NCBI RefSeq assembly: GCF_014237455.1
Contig: NZ_JABZFL010000051.1
Location: 62,001-126,000, forward strand
Length of the DNA: 64,000 nucleotides
Direction: 5' to 3'
Origin: Desulfobacula sp.
GTDB lineage: Bacteria; Desulfobacterota; Desulfobacteria; Desulfobacterales; Desulfobacteraceae
Shown here piece after piece: positions 37,077 to 44,962 of this stretch. The translations under genes were made by a program, and so were the position numbers. The stretch's first letter is position 1. Each line of letters starts with the position of its first letter. A model generated the notes under the pieces. It was not told the DNA's origin. It saw only the letters and a list, made by a program, of their open reading frames with translations, and ran no database searches.

Positions 37077-37100
37077 TGACCGCTCCGCGGCCAGATTATC
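37070..37100. repeat. hairpin at the cassette integration point
   Basis: GATAATCTG and CAGATTATC form a perfect 9-bp stem continued by CCGC/GCGG after one mismatch, with a TCC loop. The cassette's right boundary falls at its first base. Without the cassette this would be a compact hairpin in the original chromosome. Confidence 0.6.
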
Positions 37101-37253
37101 GGCGGCTGTTATGTGTAGAAAAGCAAAATAAAATGGTAAATGAAAAAAATATAAACAATTGTGTTTATTCCACCAATTTAGCGGTATAAGAACAATGAAT
37201 ATACACAAACGTTGTATGCTATTTAGGACAAGACCGACACAGACTCTGATACT

Positions 37254-38243
37254 ATGAAACATTGGACTGAACCAAATGGAAACTTTATCGTGAATATTCC
37301 GATTGAATGGCAGTATAAAAATGTTGTTTATGAAGATATAGAAGAAAAATCACCGTATAGTTTTGAGCCATATGAAGACTCTTTAGGTTGTTTTCAATTA
37401 AGCTGTTATCCATTGTCAGAAAAGGGGCCTAACCCAAATTTTCCGATTCAAAAAAATAACTCAAAAGTAAAATGGTTAGCATCAAGAATGGATGATAAGG
37501 AATTTGATGTATTACTATTTCATGCACAGGTTGACGATTTGCTTTGCATGGCAAAATACATCTACTCTGCAAAGCTTAGAGATGACAAAAAAATTCAAGA
37601 GCAGATAGAAAAAGTAAAATTAGCACTAGATAGTTTTCGAGTTATACCACAAACTGATAGGGAGTTGGCAAGGCAACTTGATAAACATGATAATTTTTTA
37701 TCTTCATTAACTGCCTCATATGATTTATTAAATAATGCATTGGAATCAGAATCATATATCGAAGTAATTGTAATTTTAGCAAATCAAATTGATGCATTTT
37801 TAAGGTCTTCGATAATTTTAAAAAAACAATTAGAAAAAAAAACCAACAACATTGAAGTAAAATATATTTTCCAGGGAGATGATGAATGGGGAATTAATGA
37901 AAGAAAAATTTACAAAAAGGCTCAGAAAATGAAAATCCTTGATGATGAAACCTTCAAGGAACTTAATAATTTATATGATTTAAGAAATCGTGTTATCCAT
38001 CGCTATATTATTTCTTTTATAAAAACACGTGACATTGTTAAAATTGCATATGACTATTTAATTCTAAACGAAAAGATTCGGTTAATTTTAAAATCCTATG
38101 AAGAAATGCAATATGGAAAAGGATTTGGTATTTATGGTCGTGGATATAGCAAGGATGATGAATTTGATGAAACTGAATATAAAAGAGCTTTCTCTTGGGC
38201 AAATGATAAACATTTAATAGAAAAACTTGAACGAAAATTATAA
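37254..38243 (+). CDS. Hypothetical protein: PsbP-like N terminus, HEPN-like C terminus
   Basis: 329 residues. The first about 135 residues (WTEPNGNFIVNIPIEWQY, LGCFQLSCYPL) look like a PsbP/DUF-type beta domain of the kind found in small bacterial cytosolic proteins. The rest is helical and contains LYDLRNRVIHRY, which fits the Rx4-6H motif of HEPN domains (often RNases or nucleic-acid binding in toxin and defence systems). AT-rich, unlike the neighbours. Located between the gene cassette and a truncated cupin gene; no attC follows, so I cannot show that it is itself a cassette. Function unknown. Confidence 0.6.
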   Translation: MKHWTEPNGNFIVNIPIEWQYKNVVYEDIEEKSPYSFEPYEDSLGCFQLSCYPLSEKGPNPNFPIQKNNSKVKWLASRMDDKEFDVLLFHAQVDDLLCMAKYIYSAKLRDDKKIQEQIEKVKLALDSFRVIPQTDRELARQLDKHDNFLSSLTASYDLLNNALESESYIEVIVILANQIDAFLRSSIILKKQLEKKTNNIEVKYIFQGDDEWGINERKIYKKAQKMKILDDETFKELNNLYDLRNRVIHRYIISFIKTRDIVKIAYDYLILNEKIRLILKSYEEMQYGKGFGIYGRGYSKDDEFDETEYKRAFSWANDKHLIEKLERKL

Positions 38244-38250
38244 AAAACAG

Positions 38251-38481
38251 CACAAAAATGAAAATGAATTTTTTATGGTAATAAAAGGCCATCTCACAAT
38301 CAAGCTGCGAAACGAGAATATTGAGTTAAATGAGGGTGAGTTTTACATCATTCCAAAAGGGGTGGAGCACATGCCTGTTGCTGAAAATGAGGTTCATGTA
38401 CTACTGTTTGAGCCGCAAAGCACGGTCAATACTGGAAGCGCTGATTCAGATAAAACCATTAGTACTCTCGAAAGAATATAA
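38251..38481 (+). pseudogene. 5'-truncated cupin-domain gene
   Basis: Only the C-terminal two thirds of a small cupin protein remain: NENEFFMVIKGHLTI, then NEGEFYIIPKGVEHMPVA and VHVLLFEP, a normal second cupin motif and a normal C-terminal tail. The missing part would hold the first metal-binding motif. The apparent ATG at 38227 lies inside the upstream gene and is not a plausible start. The break coincides with the end of the preceding hypothetical gene, suggesting that the accessory insertion or a deletion removed the 5' end. Confidence 0.65.
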
Positions 38482-38573
38482 TTGAATCTGCCGGATATGA
38501 AACAATTATTATTGATACATCAGAGTTTCGTAAAATTGATGGGGGGCTCAGCTGCCTGTCACTGAGATTTTAA
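38466..38573 (+). pseudogene. 3' remnant of a dimethylarginine dimethylaminohydrolase-type gene
   Basis: In a different frame, overlapping the cupin 3' end, the DNA encodes about 35 residues ending SEFRKIDGGLSCLSLRF and a stop. This is the usual C terminus of amidinohydrolases (DDAH/arginine deiminase fold) with its catalytic Cys. Nothing upstream in this frame belongs to the gene, so only a scrap is left. Confidence 0.5.
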
Positions 38574-38615
38574 CAATTTAAGAATGAATTAACCGGCAAA
38601 GAATAAGGAGGGCGT

Positions 38616-39338
38616 ATGGCAGAAGAATTAAAGGCGGGGTGTGCTCGACCCACCGGTGGTCCGGTAGGAGAAGAAACAGTTCCTGAACAAACACCTGAAA
38701 AAGACAATGAAAAAAAGGAGATCATGAATATGATACAAGTTGGCAAAAAAGCGCCGGATTTTACTGCGCCAGGCTATCAGAACGGCAGCTTCATTAATGT
38801 AAAGTTATCAGAAAACCTTGGGAAATGGGTTCTCCTGTGTTTTTACCCGGGTGATTTTACATTTGTCTGAGCAACGGAAATTTCAGCAGTTGCTGAAAAA
38901 TATCCTGAATTTCAGAAACTTGGAGTAGAAATTTTATCCATGAGTATTGACAGCATGTTTGTACACAAAATGTGGAATGATCATGAGCTGTCCAAAATGG
39001 TAGACGGGGGCGTTCCTTTTGCCATGCTGTCTGACGCCGGCGGCAGAGTGGGAAAGGCCTATGGTGTTTATGATGAAGATGCAGGTGTTGAGACCCGCGG
39101 AAGATTTATTATTGATCCGGATGGAGTTATTCAAGGGTACGAAGTCTTAACACCACCGGTCGGAAGAAATGTTAATGAAAGCTTCCGGCAGGTTCAGGCT
39201 TTTCAGCTTGTAAGAGAGTCAAAAGGAACACAAGCCACACCATCGGGCTGGAGACCGGGCAAGATGACGCTTAACCCCGGACCGGAACTGGTCGGTAATG
39301 TTTGGAAAGAATGGAAAACCAAAATGGCATTTGACTAA
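38616..39338 (+). CDS. Selenocysteine-containing peroxiredoxin (PrxU type)
   Basis: The two ORF-track fragments are one frame of 240 codons split by TGA at 38868-38870. The TGA stands at the peroxidatic position: [17 protein letters not shown], where other peroxiredoxins have FVCPTE. Both sides align with AhpC/Prx structure ([33 protein letters not shown]). The protein has no C-terminal resolving Cys; its other Cys are in the N-terminal extension (GCARPTGG) and in LLCFYPG. AGGAGGG precedes the start. It would reduce peroxides with a selenol. A hairpin just after TGA is a plausible bacterial SECIS. Confidence 0.88.
38871..38910 (+). promoter_or_regulatory. bacterial SECIS element
   Basis: TTTCAGCA-GT-TGCTGAAA (38881-38898) forms a perfect 8-bp stem beginning 11 bases after the TGA, placing a GU-containing apical loop about 19-20 bases downstream. 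Outer GGA/TCC pairing may extend it. Position and loop fit what SelB recognises in other bacteria. Confidence 0.7.
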
Positions 39339-39360
39339 ATAAAAATAATAACAGAATTCA

Positions 39361-39404
39361 GCTGACACAAAAAGCCGATGCGATTTATGGTTTTTTGTGT
39401 CAGC
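39361..39404. repeat. inverted repeat downstream of the peroxiredoxin gene
   Basis: GCTGACACAAAAA and TTTTTGTGTCAGC form a perfect 13-bp stem with an 18-base loop 23 bases after the prx stop. No U-tract follows on either strand, so it is a transcript-end or mRNA-stability structure rather than a classical terminator. Confidence 0.55.
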
Positions 39405-39564
39405 ATAAAAAAATACCCGCCGCCAGTGAACATTGCTTAAGTAAGAATAAAATTTTTGTTTGAGATTTGTGACATTTCCATAAGGTCTGATAATATATAT
39501 TATGTAAACTTTTATAAAATTAACCAAAACAGGCCTTATTTCGGCACTTAACCAAATTATAATC

Positions 39565-39592
39565 TTGAAATCTCCCCCTTCCGTGTTATATT
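39565..39592 (+). promoter_or_regulatory. putative promoter for the Bax-inhibitor-1 family gene
   Basis: TTGAAA, 16-base spacer, TATATT, about 35 bases upstream of the ATG at 39627. Good sigma70 match by eye. Confidence 0.5.
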
Positions 39593-39626
39593 ACAGCTCA
39601 AATAATAATTTTTTGGAGGAACAAAA

Positions 39627-40334
39627 ATGGATCCATACTCTTCAGTTTCACAAAGCGCTGTCCTGGTAAAAACAAATTCTTTTATTAGAAGCGTATACAA
39701 TTGGATGTTCATTGCGCTGTCCCTTACAGGCTTTACGGCATATTACGTATCTCATAATGAAACCGCGCTTCAAATCCTATACGGAACTCCCGGCTTAATC
39801 ATGATATTGATTTTTGCAGAGCTTGGGTTTGTCTTTTTTCTAAGTGCGAGAATACAAAAAATTAAAGCTGCGACTGCGACTGCCCTGTTTACCATCTACT
39901 CCATTTTAAATGGCATAACCTTATCTTTTATTTTTCTTCGTTACACTGCCACGTCTATTGTCTCTACATTTATGATTTGCGCTGTAACGTTTCTTGCCTG
40001 CAGTGTTTATGGAATGGTCACCAAAAAAGATCTGACATCTCTTGGCGGATTTATGTTTATGGGCTTAATCGGAATTGTTATAGCCTCTGTTGTCAACATA
40101 TTTATGCAAAGCTCAGCCATGCAAATGATCATTTCTTATATTGGTGTGGTTGTGTTTATCGGCCTTACCGCCTACGACACCCAAAAATTGAAAACCATGT
40201 CAGCCACAATCCCTAATAGTGCATCAGGGGCAATGATTCGAAAAGGCGCATTAATGGGAGCGCTTACCCTGTATCTTGACTTTATTAATCTGTTTATCAT
40301 GATGCTTTATATTTTTGGCGGCAGCAGAGATTAA
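39627..40334 (+). CDS. Bax inhibitor-1 / YccA family membrane protein
   Basis: 235 residues with seven hydrophobic segments and the TMBIM signature GLTAYDTQKLK plus a conserved Asp near the C terminus (LYLDFINLFIMML). Bacterial members (YccA, YetJ) act on FtsH or as pH-sensitive calcium leaks; role here unknown. GGAGG at ideal spacing. A rho-independent terminator follows. Confidence 0.9.
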   Translation: MDPYSSVSQSAVLVKTNSFIRSVYNWMFIALSLTGFTAYYVSHNETALQILYGTPGLIMILIFAELGFVFFLSARIQKIKAATATALFTIYSILNGITLSFIFLRYTATSIVSTFMICAVTFLACSVYGMVTKKDLTSLGGFMFMGLIGIVIASVVNIFMQSSAMQMIISYIGVVVFIGLTAYDTQKLKTMSATIPNSASGAMIRKGALMGALTLYLDFINLFIMMLYIFGGSRD

Positions 40335-40361
40335 TTTCCCCTCACCAATAACTGAGAATGC

Positions 40362-40390
40362 AAACGGGTATCTTTTATAGATACCCGTTT
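40362..40390. terminator. bidirectional terminator
   Basis: AAACGGGTATCT and AGATACCCGTTT form a perfect 12-bp stem with a 5-base loop, flanked by A-rich and T-rich sequence, between the convergent BI-1 and glmM genes. Confidence 0.75.
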
Positions 40391-40422
40391 TGTTTATGGC
40401 GTGGCGGCGGCACCACGATTAT

Positions 40423-41760
40423 TTAAATATTTTCTTTAATGCTTTTGCATATATCCTGGCAGTATTTTTCAACCTGACTCTGATCCGGTCCTTCCACCAT
40501 TACCCGAAGCAAGGGCTGGGTGCCTGAATAGCGGATCAATACCCTGCCCGCATCTCCCAGCTTTTTTTCAACGGTTTTAATTGTATCTGCAATTGGCTTG
40601 ATTTTCATGAAATCCGGGCGGGATTTATCCATTTTCACATTCATGAGTACCTGGGGATAGACCGTCATGACGGAAGCAAGACTGGATAATGATCGGCCTG
40701 TTTCCATCATTACCTCAAGCAGTTTTAATGCTGAAAGCATCCCGTCCCCGGTTGTATGGTCGTTTAAAAAAATCATATGACCAGAATCCTCGCCACCAAT
40801 GACAGCACCGGATCGCTTCATCTCCTCAAGGACCTTGCGATCCCCGACATTAGATTTAATATGGCCAATCCCAAGACTGTCAAGCGTCTTACCCAAACCA
40901 ATATTGCTCATGATTGTGCTTACAACTATGTTTTTATTCAGAATTCCCCGCTCTTTTGCAAACTTTGCGCAAACTGCAAGCACCCTGTCCCCTGTAATTT
41001 CGGTACCGTTTTCATCCACAGCGATGAATCTGTCAGCATCTCCATCAAATGCAAGCCCAATGTCTGCCTTTTCTTTGACCACCAGCCGTTGCAGTTCCTG
41101 TGTGTGCTGAGACCCGCAATCATCATTAATATTCTTTCCATCAGGAGAATCATATATAAATCGGGCATCAAACAATTTATCATTAAAAACCATATGGGCG
41201 ATTTTTGACGCAGCCCCGTTTGAGCTGTCAATCATCAGTTTTAATTTTTTATCAAGTTTCTTAAAAGGAAACTTCGCTAACAAAAAACCGGAGTACCTTT
41301 CCAAACTATCTGAAATTACAGCCATTTTTCCAACATTTCCCCGTGGAACAATATTGCTGTTAAGGATATAATCCTCAATTTTATTTTCCTGTTCGTCTGA
41401 TAGTTTTTCTCCCCCATGCTTAAAAATCTTAATTCCGTTATCCTGATATGGGTTATGGGAGGCGGATATGACAATTCCCGCGCCCGCACCTTTAACAGTA
41501 GAACACAGATATGCCACACCCGGTGTTGGTATGACACCGGCCAGCAGGACATCTATACCTGTTGATGAAACACCTGCCGCAAGGGCAGACTCCAGCATAT
41601 CTCCTGAAATCCGCGTATCTTTTCCAATAATCACCGTTTGATAACCGTTCTCTTTGGTGAAAACGCCAACCGCCTGTCCTGTTTTCAACGCAATTTCACA
41701 GGTTATGGGGTATTGGTTGGCAACTCCCCTGATCCCATCTGTCCCAAAAAGTTTTCCCAT
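40423..41760 (-). CDS. glmM: Phosphoglucosamine mutase
   Basis: 445 residues: FGTDGIRG at the N terminus, the phosphoserine loop SASHNPYQDNGIK, the metal-binding loop FDGDADRF, sugar-binding GGEDSGH and the phosphate-binding RYSGTQPLLRVM. It isomerises glucosamine-6-phosphate to glucosamine-1-phosphate for UDP-GlcNAc, feeding peptidoglycan and the lpx pathway encoded earlier in the window. A hexapeptide-repeat protein gene lies upstream on the same strand. Confidence 0.95.
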   Translation of the reverse strand: MGKLFGTDGIRGVANQYPITCEIALKTGQAVGVFTKENGYQTVIIGKDTRISGDMLESALAAGVSSTGIDVLLAGVIPTPGVAYLCSTVKGAGAGIVISASHNPYQDNGIKIFKHGGEKLSDEQENKIEDYILNSNIVPRGNVGKMAVISDSLERYSGFLLAKFPFKKLDKKLKLMIDSSNGAASKIAHMVFNDKLFDARFIYDSPDGKNINDDCGSQHTQELQRLVVKEKADIGLAFDGDADRFIAVDENGTEITGDRVLAVCAKFAKERGILNKNIVVSTIMSNIGLGKTLDSLGIGHIKSNVGDRKVLEEMKRSGAVIGGEDSGHMIFLNDHTTGDGMLSALKLLEVMMETGRSLSSLASVMTVYPQVLMNVKMDKSRPDFMKIKPIADTIKTVEKKLGDAGRVLIRYSGTQPLLRVMVEGPDQSQVEKYCQDICKSIKENI

Positions 41761-41785
41761 TTTTTAGTCCTGCCAGATTATTAAT

Positions 41786-42940
41786 TCAGATGATTAATTT
41801 TTCAATCATTCCCTGTTCAATATGAAACAACCACTGACTGCCTTTTTCACACTCATCCGGTTCCAGGCTCTGAACGACCTTTATATATTTTTTTTCTACC
41901 CGATCTATTTTTTTTTTAATAATTTGAATAAATGTTTCGCCCTCTTTATTTAACTGATTGTTTTCACATTTGGTTTTAAAAATTTCATCAGCCAGCTTGA
42001 ACTTGTCCATTGATAGATTTGATTTTTCACAAAAAAACTTTAACCGCTGAATTCTTTCTTCAATACAGCGATCTAAATTATCCTGCATGCCCTTGATCAG
42101 GCCTCTGGAAAAATTATCATAAACAAAAAGCGAACGGATGTGCTTATACCAGAATCTTAAGGCAATAAGCCCTGCAATGTAATAGATATTGTTATTAAAA
42201 ATATGGGTCCCATTTTTAATAACGTAAAAGCGTTTTGGAACGGAACCATCCTTAAAACTGCCGCCAAGTATAAGCTGGTTGTTTTTTAATTCATTTTTTC
42301 TGATAATGGAACCGGCTGCTGTGATACAGCCATATCCTATCCTGACGGGCCCGACAAGCCCACCCTGCCCTCCTAAAAAGATCGGATCTGAATTCAGCAT
42401 GACACCCTGATGGACATCCCCCAGCATGGAAGGCGTGGCCTTGTCCTGATTGGGCGTATAATTAAAATGGACAAAAGAAGACCCGACTTCAGAGTGATTT
42501 TTACGGCTTGTTCCGCCTGCCATAAAACAATCGCAAAAATTAACCAGGCTGCCCAGGGTTACAAATGGAAACAGAATGGTCTGCTTGAGACCCACCGTAT
42601 GGGCTGCATTTGCTTCTTCTTCAAATATAGTGCCTTCTCTTACGTGTGCTCCGGAGCCAACCGAATTGTCACCGGCAAAAACAGCGCCCTTAAAAAAGCC
42701 CCCTTTTAATTTTGTATTTTCGCCGACAAATGTGTTCTCAAGTGTCACCGGTGCTTCATATCCGATTTGAGAATTTCTCATAATCAGGCAGTTTTCTCCG
42801 ATGATCTTACAACCGCCATAAATAATAACATTTTCACTTGAGATTCTGTCCGGATTGACATCCTCTGAGATATAGACGGATTCGGGATTGGGAATTTTTA
42901 TCCCTTTTTTTATGAGTGTCTTAACAATATTGTTTTTCAT
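41786..42940 (-). CDS. Left-handed beta-helix (hexapeptide) protein, GlmU-like without the pyrophosphorylase domain
   Basis: About 384 residues. After a short N-terminal segment, hexapeptide-repeat coils run from about 30 to 240 (IIYGGCKIIGENCLI, VTLENTFVGENTKL), with the conserved insert SRKNHSEVGSSFVHFNYTPNQ and GGQGGLVGPVRIG. The last about 130 residues are helical. No nucleotidyltransferase domain is present. Members are often annotated as UDP-GlcNAc pyrophosphorylase-like without proof. ATG 42940 is preferred to the TTG at 42961. It lies just upstream of glmM, so a role in amino-sugar nucleotide synthesis is plausible. Confidence 0.75.
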   Translation of the reverse strand: MKNNIVKTLIKKGIKIPNPESVYISEDVNPDRISSENVIIYGGCKIIGENCLIMRNSQIGYEAPVTLENTFVGENTKLKGGFFKGAVFAGDNSVGSGAHVREGTIFEEEANAAHTVGLKQTILFPFVTLGSLVNFCDCFMAGGTSRKNHSEVGSSFVHFNYTPNQDKATPSMLGDVHQGVMLNSDPIFLGGQGGLVGPVRIGYGCITAAGSIIRKNELKNNQLILGGSFKDGSVPKRFYVIKNGTHIFNNNIYYIAGLIALRFWYKHIRSLFVYDNFSRGLIKGMQDNLDRCIEERIQRLKFFCEKSNLSMDKFKLADEIFKTKCENNQLNKEGETFIQIIKKKIDRVEKKYIKVVQSLEPDECEKGSQWLFHIEQGMIEKLII

Positions 42941-43018
42941 GAAATTATAAATAATTGTCAATGGGTTGAATTGTCAAGGTATTTTCTCCGGAAGTGTGAT
43001 TTAACCAAACATGAAAAT

Positions 43019-44131
43019 TCAGACAAGGCATCCTCGCGCATCAATCCGCTCTTTATGCAGAGTCCCGCCGGAAGAGATCAGATAGAAGTGATCATACAGA
43101 TTAACGCAGAGGCTCACATTTACCGGGACAATGCTCAGGCGTTGTCCCACCTTTGGCGGAGAACTGCAGGCGCTGACATCAATCCATCCGTGTTCTTCAT
43201 GCAGTCGGGTTATCACGGCATGAGGATGTTCAACCACATATCCCATCTCAAGGTTTTTAAAGCGTAACAGCTGCTTAGCGGAAAGAGCCTTGGATCCGGC
43301 GTCAATAATAACCCGGCCCGGCGTTGTGTTGGAGACAACGGTTGCAACCACGCGTGCTGCACACTCTTCCAAAGTGCAGTGGTCAAACTTTTGAATAAAG
43401 TAATCATTATAAACAGCTGTTCCCACCCTGATTTCATTAATATGGGGGATAAGGTGTGTGTTTTCCAGGGAGGGTGTTGAGCCTGATGATACGATTTCAG
43501 GCTTAAGGCCGGCAGAGCAGAGTGCATCATATACAGGAACCCACATCTGGTTGATCTGTTCAAAATTTTGCACATTACGGGCGCTCTCTCCGTAGAGATG
43601 CCCAAGATACATCTGAATGCCGTCGTATCGCAATGTTTCAAGGTTTTTTGCATATTGTGCAAGTTTTATAATCTGTTCGGGCCCGACAAAGCCGCAGCGG
43701 TGAAGTCCGGCATCAAACATGACCAGAATGCCTATAACAGTATTATAATCAGCTGCTGCAAAAGCAAGCTGATCCATTATATATTGAGAATCCACAGCAA
43801 CTCTCACATTATGTTTCAGGGAGAGTTTTGCAAGGGATTCTGCCCGGGCGTTTCCTACAACAGGATAGGCAACAGTAATATCCACATCATTGATTTCTGC
43901 CATGATTTCGGCTTCACCTGCTTTTGCACAGGCAATGCCCTTTGCACCTGAGTCAAGCTGCATACGGGCTATATAAAGGGACTTGTGGGTTTTGATGTGT
44001 GGTCTGACAGCGAATCCGTAACGGTTTGCATAGTCGTGGATGCGGGCTATATTTTCTTTTATAATATTTTTTTCCACGACAAGAAATGGGGTTGGAATCC
44101 GGCTTGTGATATTAAGTATATTTTTTTCCAT
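43019..44131 (-). CDS. Fold-type III PLP enzyme, D-threonine aldolase/D-serine dehydratase-like (metal site degenerate)
   Basis: 370 residues. The N-terminal alanine-racemase-like TIM barrel has the PLP motif RPHIKTHK (Lys 47 the likely Schiff-base residue) and GIACAKAGEAEIM. The C-terminal beta domain carries HEEHGW and VPVNVSLCVNLYD. In characterised relatives that last motif is PNHxC/D..VNL, where the His and the Cys or Asp bind a divalent metal; here they read Asn and Ser by a gap-free hand alignment. It is last in an operon with two nicotianamine-synthase-like genes, 30 bases after the previous stop, with GGGAG upstream. It may be a racemase or lyase providing an amino acid to that pathway. 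That is inference. Confidence 0.75.
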   Translation of the reverse strand: MEKNILNITSRIPTPFLVVEKNIIKENIARIHDYANRYGFAVRPHIKTHKSLYIARMQLDSGAKGIACAKAGEAEIMAEINDVDITVAYPVVGNARAESLAKLSLKHNVRVAVDSQYIMDQLAFAAADYNTVIGILVMFDAGLHRCGFVGPEQIIKLAQYAKNLETLRYDGIQMYLGHLYGESARNVQNFEQINQMWVPVYDALCSAGLKPEIVSSGSTPSLENTHLIPHINEIRVGTAVYNDYFIQKFDHCTLEECAARVVATVVSNTTPGRVIIDAGSKALSAKQLLRFKNLEMGYVVEHPHAVITRLHEEHGWIDVSACSSPPKVGQRLSIVPVNVSLCVNLYDHFYLISSGGTLHKERIDARGCLV

Positions 44132-44161
44132 GACAGCTCCCTTAGCCTGAAGTTTAAAAAA

Positions 44162-44962
44162 TTACTCCTTTACCAGAAAAACAGACGTATTATTTACCGG
44201 AGGCTTCGGGCGTATGCGCATGTATTCCCTGAATTTATGGGGAAGATCAAAAACAGACCTGTCATCCATAAGTCTTCGCAGTCCCTTTTCATAAATTCGA
44301 TAGGAAACCCTTGTCCCCTCTGGAAGTGATCCTGCAAGATGAGTGAAGATTTCATTCTTGGGATGTGCATCAGCTCCGATCATGACAAGGTGGCACTTTG
44401 GGTCAAGAGGCAGCAAAAAATGGTTTCCCTGAATAATACGAATATGTTCGGTTAATTCAAGGGTTTTAATGAGTCTTGTTGAAAGTTTTGCATATTCCGG
44501 TATACGTTCAATGCCGATCCCTTTAACACCGTATTGTGAGCAAAGACAGATAAGACTTAAAGGCAGAGGTCCGCTTCCAAGAAATACAACACGATTTTCT
44601 GATTTAAGGTTTCCGCCCTTATATTCCATGTGGGCCAGTTCAACATAGTTTGGAAAGAAGGCAAAGTCCTTTATTGCTTTCCAGGGATCAGGGCTCGAAA
44701 CAATCGAATGCGCGCTCTTGATCTCCATTCTCAAACCATAGGTTCTTTTCATGTGGGAAATTTTTTTTATAACCGGCTTGAAATCTGGAGAACACAGCAG
44801 ATCCTGGGCTTCATTATCGTCAATGTCCATAGCTCCAAGACGATTAAGTTTCTCAAGATGGGGACGCAAAACAGGTTCGGGTGTGTTGAATATTTCATCA
44901 TCCGGCAGATGGCGGATGGCTGAATAAATATTCATGAATTCGTTTTTAAATGAACGCTTCAT
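44162..44962 (-). CDS. Nicotianamine synthase-like protein 1
   Basis: 266 residues of the NAS family: an N-terminal helical domain, then a SAM-binding Rossmann domain with VVFLGSGPLPLSL and a second acidic motif region IGIERIPEYAKLS. The C-terminal PPVNNTSVFLVKE matches the NAS ending (N-S/T-V/I). Family members transfer aminobutyrate groups from SAM to make nicotianamine or, as CntL, to build opine metallophores. ATG overlaps the TGA of the second NAS-like gene (ATGA), so the two are translationally coupled. Divergence between the two copies suggests different acceptor substrates. Confidence 0.78.
   Translation of the reverse strand: MKRSFKNEFMNIYSAIRHLPDDEIFNTPEPVLRPHLEKLNRLGAMDIDDNEAQDLLCSPDFKPVIKKISHMKRTYGLRMEIKSAHSIVSSPDPWKAIKDFAFFPNYVELAHMEYKGGNLKSENRVVFLGSGPLPLSLICLCSQYGVKGIGIERIPEYAKLSTRLIKTLELTEHIRIIQGNHFLLPLDPKCHLVMIGADAHPKNEIFTHLAGSLPEGTRVSYRIYEKGLRRLMDDRSVFDLPHKFREYMRIRPKPPVNNTSVFLVKE

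Noticed and set aside
37114-37253. Possible second attC or cassette boundary before the PsbP/HEPN-like gene (GTTATGT at 37108, GTTGTAT near 37213)
   Set aside because: Core boxes do not fit GTTRRRY and no paired arms or downstream attC are visible.
38616-38870. Peroxiredoxin read as a pseudogene split by a stop
   Set aside because: The TGA is exactly at the catalytic Cys site, both halves are intact and a SECIS-like hairpin follows, so selenocysteine is the better reading.
39361-39404. Intrinsic terminator for the peroxiredoxin gene
   Set aside because: The stem is perfect but no U-tract follows it on either strand, so it is kept only as an inverted repeat.
43213-43951. 149-codon minus and 127-codon plus ORFs over the PLP enzyme gene
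   Set aside because: Other-frame shadows of a well-supported gene.
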